Shown here piece after piece: positions 57,501 to 64,000 of a stretch of 64,000 nt of DNA (the first letter of the stretch is position 1; each line of letters starts with the position of its first letter). Made by a program: the position numbers and the translations under genes. The stretch comes from Saturnia japonica. Lineage: Eukaryota > Arthropoda > Insecta > Lepidoptera > Saturniidae. The notes beneath the pieces are model-generated. The model was not told the origin of the DNA. It saw nothing but the letters and a program-made list of their open reading frames with translations, and searched no databases. Location: assembly GCA_033032175.1 (NCBI GenBank), contig CM065311.1, positions 4,643,190 through 4,707,189 of the forward strand, written 5' to 3'.

Positions 57501-60500
57501 AAGTTAATTCAATATACTTACCACATCTTAATAAGTTTCACTCAAAAAATTACGCTCATGCAGAGATGAGTGGGTTTAAATAAATATGCGGGGCCCCCTT
57601 TCGCGCGGGGCCCGTAGGAATTGCTACTATTGCTACGTGGTTAATCCGGCACTGCGTGAGATTGTGGCGAGAACGCCTAACCTATAAAGGTAAAAAATAA
57701 TACCTAATCAAAAATAGCATGACATGAAACGCGCTACCACTGCCACTGCTGTTATGGGGTATATTTAAATGCCTTGACGGGCCAGGGTTTCGGCAACCTT
57801 GATCTACAGTACTATTTCATACTGCTACAAGAAGATAGTTTGTTTTGCTGCACACTGTATTTCTTTGTGATTCACTAATAGTAGTCTTCTAGTCTATGCA
57901 GTTATATATCAGCAAGCTATCTGAGATACTTATTTTTTAATTGATAAGATGTTTACATTATAACATCTTATATTTAGCTAAAAATGTTACGAATAAAATA
58001 ATATAAAATCATGTCAGTAACAAATCATTGTAATTTTTTACAATGCGTCGAGTATTCAGAGCTTGAAGTGTTGTTTGTGCTGAACTATCTTCATCGAAGT
58101 TGAAAATTAATTACTTAACTGTATATATATTCTGTTTTAAAAAAAAACTGGTTTAAATTTAGCAGATGATGCTGATTATGATGCGTGCGCTGAATGTATG
58201 TTTGAAATTATGAATGAATAATGTTAGAGTAACCACTAAACAATATAGATCTATACCAATATTATAAAGAGGAAAGATTTTTTTTTGTTATGGATAAGCT
58301 CAAAAAGTACTTTACCGATTTTAAAAATTGTTTTACCAATATAAAGCTGCAGTAACAGTGAGAAACATAGGCTATATAAAAATTGGAAAAAAATATTCCA
58401 AATAAAAATTTCGATAGTTTTACACATAGTATAAAAAATTGCCTACACGGGTGCGTTGGCGATGTTTGTCGTATAAAATTAATATAGGTGAAATCGTGGG
58501 CACTGCTAGTATTACTATAAATCAACCATATTGTGTAAATATGGATCTACATCTATAGTATATAATAATATAAAGCTCACGACATTTTTTGTTCATTTGT
58601 TTGAATGCGCTAATCTCTGGAACTACCAGTCAGATTTGAAAAATTTTTTTTTTGCGTTTTATAGCTTATTTATTGAGGAAGGTTATAGGTTTATTAACTT
58701 TACGCTACGCCTCTAAGGAGCTGAGAAGAAACCATGAACGTCAAACAATCTAGGCAAGCTATAAGCAAATACAAGAAATAAGAACAACGATAGACTACAC
58801 CCGGTGCGTTGACGGGGGCTTAGGGGGTGCGGTTAAGAGTTGGTCGAATTAATTTATCAATTGTGAAACCGTGGTTCACAATTAGAAACAAATATAAGCA
58901 ACTTAGTAATTGCAGAACATTATAATAAAGATGTATCTGTGTTTTTTAAAATTTATAGGTAAAAATCCTTCAAGAGGAAAAGATGACTCTGCTTAGTGAA
59001 GTAACGCGGTTGGCTGCTCGTGATTCGGAAATAGCGGCAGCTGGTGTCGGGGAGGAACCAGAGTTGGATGAAGCAGGGGCTTCCCTGGGACCTGCCCACG
59101 CTGGCACGCTACGCTACACCAACATGCGTGCACAGCTTGACGCTCTCAAGGATGAACTCGATAAAATCGAGCTGCAGCGAGACGATCAACGGGCTCGCGC
59201 CGACGCTCTCGAAAGGGAATTGGCTTTAGTGAAACTGAGAAACGAGGAACTACAGGTAATTACACTTTAATAGAGGACTTTATTCATTACCACATATGCT
59301 TAGTGTTCACATTAGTTGTTTTTTAAAACATTTTGTCTATTTTGAATTTTATTTTCAGCGGATGTTTTCACTCAAGCTTCGTCCTTCGATGTTAAGTTTA
59401 TTTTTTTATTTGAAACACTTCGCATTTGGCTAGTTTCCTATACGGCATGGCATGTAATAATAGATAAGCATAGAAGTAACTAGTTGTATTATTAGGACGT
59501 TAATAGTTTTCTATTATCTCGTGTAGTAGTTTATCATTTTTGTTACGAATCTTATCTGGCTTGTTATTTTCTTTGTTAGTGGTTAGACTCTTTAGGTAGC
59601 TTAATATGTAACTTCTGCTCGATTATCAGGTATGGTCTTTCATGATATTATTATATCAATTGCTTTTACTTTATTCAGATGGCCGCATCAGAAAATATAG
59701 CTCTGAAAGACGAAGTCGATGCACTACGAGAGACTGCTGCGAAGGCCTTGGCGCTGGAAGCCACGGTCGCTTCGTACAAAAAAAGAATGGAAGAACACGT
59801 CGATTTAAGAAGACAGGTAAATAAGGTTTTACTGGAATGTTTTTAAGGAGAATTGCATTCATCGCTGAGGATAATTATAACAAGTTTTAAAATGTTTAAA
59901 ATTGTAAAACTACAGTTGCATCGCAAAAAGAACTTAAATGTAAGAATGAATAAACCTTCTTTTGTTTATCAGTTAAAGCTCTTGGAGCGAGTTAATACAG
60001 AACATGTGCAACGCGCTATAGAACACGAGCAAGCCGCGACGAGAGCAAACGCCATTCGAACACAACTTGACATTTATAAGAAGCAGGTATTTAAAACAAA
60101 AAATAATAATATTTGAAATGTACTTATGGGGTAACAAGAATACTTGCATATGTATATCGTAATGTTACACCCGTGGGCAGTAAAATACCGTTATCTTTCG
60201 CGTAAATAATTTATTCCTACTCAAAAAACACAATTCAAACAAATTCACAAATTGCTCTTCGAACGCAATGTTTGCGTACTTACAACATCTCTCTGTATGG
60301 TCCTCTTGTAAGATGTGTTCTTTTATATCGCTTGTTGTTTTCACTTCACTTGTAAAAACAAAACTGTCGTGACTCGGGATACGGTTCGCTTATATACTCA
60401 ATTAAGATACGTTTCCAGTGATTTCGACAATGCTGTTTTTTTTTTAGGTCAGATCGTAACAGTAATGTAAAAATCTTAACGCCCGCTATACACGGAGGTT

Positions 60501-62560
60501 TACCTGTGCAGCTGTGCCTGTTACGTAAAATAATTGATTTTAGATTTGGCATCGATTTGAAAAACTACAGGCCTGTTCCAATATACGCGTTTTGGTCTAC
60601 GTGAGCAGGCACGGCACACCTGCAAATGTATGACTTTTCGGTAAACCGAATGGAATACCGATATTTAATTTTAATTTCTTGTTTAGTTGAGTATAATTGG
60701 ATGATAAACTGGTTTTGTTGAGAATATAATTAGTGGTTTTTGCATATTTTTTTTTATATTCTTTTATCTGGCTGCTCAAAAAACTATGGCTCTTCTCATA
60801 TTGAAAATGATGTTATTATTAGGTCCTTACAGATGAAAGGAATTGTAATCTGTTGGACCAAGGTCCGGGGAGTACGGTGGATGTCGCAGATATTCCAATT
60901 GTAGCTCATCTAACTTAGTGGTTGTTTATTGTGCAGTGTGTGGTCTTGCGTTGTCGTGAAGCAGCAGTGGCCTAGAGCGATTGACCAATCACGGTTGTTT
61001 AGCAGCTAGTTCTTCCTTCATGGTTTGCAGTTGCTGACAATAGATATATGCCGTAATCGTTTGGCCAGATTATAGAAAGCTGCAGTGAACGACACCGGCA
61101 CTCGTCCACCAAACACTCACAAGTAACTTTTTCTGAGTCAATTTTCGTTTAGGGCAGGATTTGGCTGGGTCTCCAGGGTTCAAATCTCTTCATTATCGTG
61201 TCGCTTGAGCAAGGTAACACAGTAATCGACGTGTGTTTGCGAATTCGATTCACTCAATTCATGAGGTACCCATCGTTCAAGTTTTTTTACTTTCCCGCTT
61301 TGCTTCATGTGGATTAATACAGTTTTTTCACTTACGCCGAAGCCTACAGCTATCTCTGAAGTGCTTTGTGATAGATCCGCTTCCACAATAGCCTTTTTTT
61401 ATTCTTCATTTTCCATTTTGGTCTCCGGCCGTCCACGGGGTTGGTTCTGAAGGTCGAAAACGTTGAAACCAAAACCGTACCGTGCTTTATTATGCGACAC
61501 CAGCGCCGTACACATCATTAATCCTTCGAGCTGTTTCTGCAGCACTGGTGCCACGGTAGAAATCGTACTCGTAAATACACTGATATTTCATGTTTTCCAT
61601 TGTGCGGTAATAAGTGACGCCAAAGAAAAAAATAATGAGGATAAAACAAATGAATGACTGTTTTCAAAACTCAAATGTACCAGCTAAAAGAATTTATAAA
61701 TTTGAATTTTGAATTCTTGACCAAAGAGGAGATATTACAGATCAAAATCACAGTCAGTAGGACAAAACGCTATTTCATATGTAAGGACCTAATATTAAAT
61801 AATGTACAGTTTGGATCCATGGACTTTAAATAGAGTAAAAAATTTGTTGACTAGTTGTGAAGTGATTGACAGACAATGCACACAGCACAGCTTAAACTAG
61901 TGGGTTTAGAAGCATAAAAATTTGAATAGATGTTCTTCAAATGACGTCGATAAACACTATGAAAGGATTTTCGAAAACTTCAGTAACATGTGTAGATAGG
62001 GGGTTAAAATAAGGATGATTCTCGAGATGTTGCAGATGGGATAGTTTATCAAGACCTTTTTTTAGGTAGAACAATAGTTTTGCGATATTCATAAGCAGTT
62101 TTATTTATTACATATGTTTGTATATTCAAGGTGACTGATTTAAATGAAAAACTGGATGCGGAAATAACAAAAGCCGATAAATTAGAAATTGAGAACAAGA
62201 AGTTTGGTAGTCATGTAACTTCGCTGCAGCGAGAAAGGGACACACTGCTGCAAGAAAGAGATACGCTGCGCGAAACAGTTGATGAGCTAAAGTGTTCGAA
62301 GATTACAACAGGTAATTTGTACGTTAAAGTCCGTAAATACTAATGAAGACAAACCAACAGTTTTTGTTCGTTGTATTTAATAAATATACGATTATGTTAT
62401 TAATTTCAATAAAATCTTTATGTACGCAGGCGCGAGTGAAGACAATGTATCCCGAGAATTGATACCAAATGATATGAAAGAGCGGTTAATACGACTCGAA
62501 CATGAAAATAAGCTGCTGCGACAGAACCAAGGTGCCCAGGCGGATCAGGCTTCTGTGGAG
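48588..62560 (+). CDS. hook: Hook microtubule/dynein adaptor, exons 1-10 (3' end beyond the window)
   Basis: Exons 48588..48675, 49168..49320, 50130..50246, 51906..52000, 54175..54300, 58959..59255, 59679..59816, 59973..60086, 62131..62311 and 62430..62560. All borders are GT/AG and all phases agree (480 codons of an expected 650-720). Residues 1-150: the Hook N-terminal domain that binds dynein light intermediate chain ('[14 protein letters not shown]', '[19 protein letters not shown]', '[20 protein letters not shown]', '[14 protein letters not shown]', '[12 protein letters not shown]'). From about 195 on: a long coiled coil ('[20 protein letters not shown]', '[17 protein letters not shown]', '[19 protein letters not shown]'). 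Hook links dynein-dynactin to endosomes in the FHF complex. The C-terminal cargo part is off the right edge. Introns 5 and 8 carry transposons. Confidence 0.95.
49321..54174. other. Hook introns 2-4
   Basis: AT-rich introns without other genes. Repeat A lies at 50430-50715. Near 51070-51300 a short degenerate repeat has several 'CCTGGTA' words. No other structure seen. Confidence 0.45.
50430..50715 (+). repeat. Dispersed repeat A, copy 3
   Basis: 'CTCTCTACTTGAGGCAGCCC', 'GTTCCTGCGGTGAGTAGGGT' and the 'GCTTGTTTGTCACCTTACTT' end, in the order seen in the other copies. Hook intron 3. Confidence 0.6.
55084..55560 (-). pseudogene. hAT transposase C-terminal dimerisation domain, remnant
   Basis: complement(55084..55302) reads '[20 protein letters not shown]', then '[20 protein letters not shown]', the hAT C-terminal dimerisation motif (C-S-x-E/x-R-x-F-S, then L..L.L..IE.D), close to ZMYM1-like hATs. 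Upstream text to 55560 is frameshifted. The DDE core and BED finger are gone. Confidence 0.8.
56788..56865 (+). repeat. Dispersed repeat B, copy 4
   Basis: 'GAAGCTGTAAAAGTTGCAGC', 'GGGCCCCTAAGGCTAACAGT', 'GTCAGATCTAAAAAGT'. Nested in the Harbinger-like element. Confidence 0.6.
57172..57415 (+). mobile_element. tRNA-derived SINE
   Basis: A-box-like TGGCGCAGTGGTAG and B-box GGTTCGATCCC sit about 34 nt apart, as in an internal RNA polymerase III promoter. The T-arm GCGGGTTCGATCCCCGC is perfect but the acceptor stem is not, so it is not a tRNA gene. An AT-rich body follows. It lies in the Harbinger-like element. Confidence 0.75.
58255..58520 (+). repeat. RTE-like LINE/SINE 3' fragment (family G, copy 2)
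   Basis: 'ATATTATAAAGAGGAAAGAT' start, 'AAACATAGGCTATATAAA' middle and 'GGTGAAATCGTGGGCACTGC' end with 'TAGTA'. This is the common lepidopteran 'constant-tail' repeat. Confidence 0.55.
58555..58890 (+). repeat. RTE-like LINE/SINE 3' fragment (family G, copy 3)
   Basis: 'GCTAATCTCTGGAACTACCA', 'TTATTGAGGAAGGTTATAGG' and 'TTGTGAAACCGTGGTTCACA'. Lies just before hook exon 6. Confidence 0.6.
60819..61792 (-). mobile_element. Mariner transposon, both ends present
   Basis: Ends TTAGGTCCTTACAGATGAAA and TTAGGTCCTTACATATGAAA (reverse complement) match at 19 of 20. TA dinucleotides flank it (60817-60818 and 61793-61794). 974 bp, slightly shorter than a full mariner (about 1.3 kb). Hook intron 8. Confidence 0.9.
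60860..61600 (-). pseudogene. Mariner transposase, internally deleted and frameshifted
   Basis: N-terminal helices ('[18 protein letters not shown]', then 'FWFQRFR' in another frame) and the second helix-turn-helix '[20 protein letters not shown]' followed by the WVPHEL signature ('[10 protein letters not shown]') in complement(61180..61386). The DDD catalytic part is unreadable; the C-terminal third is present only as broken text. Confidence 0.75.
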
Positions 62561-62639
62561 GTTAGTGAAGTATTTAATAATGCTTTATATCTAAAAGTAT
62601 TTAACAGATGTTGTTTATACATATACAGTACAAAAGAAA

Positions 62640-62890
62640 TCACTGAAGATTTCTCTCTACTGAGGCAGTCATACTAATGGAATACCTCTACCCTACATAA
62701 GAATGCAGCCAAATAACCTAGTGTTGTGTTCCTACAGTGAGTAGGATTTTCAGTGTTCCTTTGGGATTCAAAGTTGGCATTGCTCTAGTGAGATACCTCT
62801 TATGATACAAGCGCCCATAAGCAACGGTAGTCGTATATCATCAGGCGAGTCGTACGCTTGTTTATTATCTTAGTGATATAAAGAAAACCC
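62640..62890 (+). repeat. Dispersed repeat A, copy 4
   Basis: 'TTTCTCTCTACTGAGGCAGT', 'GTGTTCCTACAGTGAGTAGG' and 'GTACGCTTGTTTATTATCTT' in the family order. Hook intron 10. Confidence 0.6.
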
Positions 62891-64000
62891 AGGAAGTTGC
62901 AACAGATATATTTAATTTTATTGATAAATGATGGGTTCATTATATTGTTATACTCGTACAATATCGTGCGCGATCTTCCAATGTTTCCGACAGACGTTGG
63001 TGGAGGCGAGGTACTACTGACGATAACGAGGGCGGATAACGTAGCAAGGAAGGAAAACGCGTGCAATTGCAGGCCGGTATGACAGCGGCAACCGTCGATC
63101 GATTTCGATTTCTCGGCGGTTGCCGTTGTGTTTGGATTGTACCGTGCGTACCATCAGGGACAGTAACGTCAATTTGCCGAGCTAATATTTAAAAAAAAAC
63201 ATAGGGGCGCAGTCACACTTCACTAAAGTAAGCAGTATTACGTATTCATAAAAACGACCGAAACTAAATCTGGGTAAACTTCAGTACACAATAGTCGTGA
63301 GTACGCAATTTATAACTAATGACGAAATATTATATTACCTACTTCCTAGAATTTAAAATTGTTTTTGATTTATTAAACTATAAGCAAAAAATTATATATT
63401 TATTAAAAAAATTATATTCCCTTCTTACTAACTCACAATTGCTTAAAACTAAAAATAAAACCCAAGTAGAAATAATTTACATATATGAAAATGTTTTGGT
63501 CATTTAAAGAATTTTCTCGAATAGAATATAATGGGCGGTAGATGCGGCAATAAACCCATAAAAAAATAAAAACAATCACATGATAAACAAAAAAATAAAA
63601 TGTTTATTACCGAGGTAGTTACTTGCATAAGTTGTACTTACTAAAGACTTAATAAAAGTAAGCCTATTTTATAATTCCCACACCGGGTGGTTTATTTACT
63701 TTATTTTTTAGTGGGCTATGTTTAAAATAAGTTGGAAGTGGTATCTAAGTACCACACAAAATAACCGCCAAAGATGATATACACTATAAACGGGATGAAA
63801 GCTTACTTAACTTTCGGCGGCAATATCAGCAATGATGTATATTTCTACGCTTCAAATGCACTCTTCCAAATGCTAAACCCAAGCCGGGTGAAGCTGTAAA
63901 AGCCGTCAGAGGCTACAATGACCCTATGGCTAACAGTATAGTCAGTACTAAAAAAAACAAATGTCAAAACGAAAACATGCACACAACCTTTACGTATTAT
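62891..64000. other. Hook intron 10, to the window edge
   Basis: A hairpin-rich block at 63069-63150 ('GCGGCAACCG' facing 'CGGTTGCCG') has a diverged relative at 45415-45500. Repeat B copy 5 lies at 63888-63956. No further hook exon recognised. Confidence 0.5.
63888..63956 (+). repeat. Dispersed repeat B, copy 5
   Basis: 'GGTGAAGCTGTAAAAGCCGT', 'CCCTATGGCTAACAGTATAG', 'TCAGTACTAAAAAAAAC'. Confidence 0.55.

Larger units (their letters stand above)
54647..57654 (-). mobile_element. hAT transposon with perfect 8-bp target duplication
   Basis: Ends CAGTGCCGGATTAA and TTAATCCGGCACTG are a perfect 14-bp inverted repeat. Both are flanked by CGTGAGAT (54639-54646 and 57655-57662), the 8-bp duplication diagnostic of hAT. 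3008 bp. A minus-strand transposase remnant is present, and the element was itself hit by a Harbinger-like element. Confidence 0.9.
54540..57700 (+). mobile_element. LINE 3' tail split by a hAT insertion
   Basis: Left part to 54646 and right part from 57655 join through the duplicated CGTGAGAT into one tail: 'GCGTGCTACCATCTTAGGCT', 'CATCGTCACATAAGATCACG', then 'TGTGGCGAGAACGCCTAACC'. The joined order matches the jockey-like LINE end at about 20170-20265. Confidence 0.65.

Noticed and set aside
1..64000. CRISPR arrays, operons or ribosome binding sites
   Set aside because: No regularly spaced direct repeats; introns, polyadenylation signals and repeat content show a eukaryotic nuclear genome.

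Overview
The window looks like a piece of an insect genome, almost certainly a moth or butterfly (Lepidoptera). Its genes are split by introns with GT/AG borders. The intergenic DNA is AT-rich, and the repeats are ones I associate with lepidopteran genomes: R1-clade and jockey-like LINEs, RTE-type tails, mariner, PIF/Harbinger, hAT and Gypsy/errantivirus pieces. No database search was possible, so family names rest on motifs, exon phases and remembered family features.

Three host genes are well supported. (1) Gemin2, an SMN-complex subunit for snRNP assembly, lies on the minus strand at 1391-5641 as four phase-compatible exons (248 aa). The 3' end of an unidentified plus-strand gene (1-858) converges on it, and a short THAP-like open frame (6066-6215) diverges from its 5' side. 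(2) armitage/MOV10L1, the piRNA-pathway RNA helicase, lies on the plus strand at 33894-42827 as five exons (about 1122 aa). A small unidentified two-exon ORF ends 18 nt before its ATG. (3) hook, a dynein-dynactin cargo adaptor, lies on the plus strand at 48588-62560. Ten exons (480 codons) are visible and the gene runs off the right edge.

The rest is mostly transposon debris. 7.8-11.9 kb holds a LINE reverse-transcriptase end, the pol-env end of an errantivirus-like element on the minus strand and a gypsy-type gag start on the plus strand. 12.6-17.3 kb is a frameshifted R1-clade LINE on the minus strand. 17.7-26.9 kb contains hAT-like termini, a jockey-like LINE, a Harbinger fragment, LTR-like repeats and a Tc1 relic. 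43.6-47.9 kb has a second R1 fragment, a mariner relic and LTR-like repeats, two of them in inverted orientation.

The most unusual region is 26.75-38.5 kb. A roughly 5.2-kb block is present twice in tandem (offset 5490 bp). It carries the small upstream gene, armi exon 1 and the start of a PIF/Harbinger transposon. Only the second copy holds the complete Harbinger (34290-38483, TAA target duplications), which sits inside armi intron 1. The second half of copy 2 differs from copy 1 mainly by one-base deletions, and the copies are joined by about 300 bp of low-complexity sequence. Either armi exon 1 has been duplicated recently or this is an assembly error. A piRNA-silencing gene is therefore carrying an autonomous-looking DNA transposon in its first intron.

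Hook intron 5 holds a datable stack of nested insertions: a LINE tail split by a hAT element with perfect 8-bp target duplications, that hAT split by a Harbinger-like element with TTA duplications, and a tRNA-derived SINE inside that.
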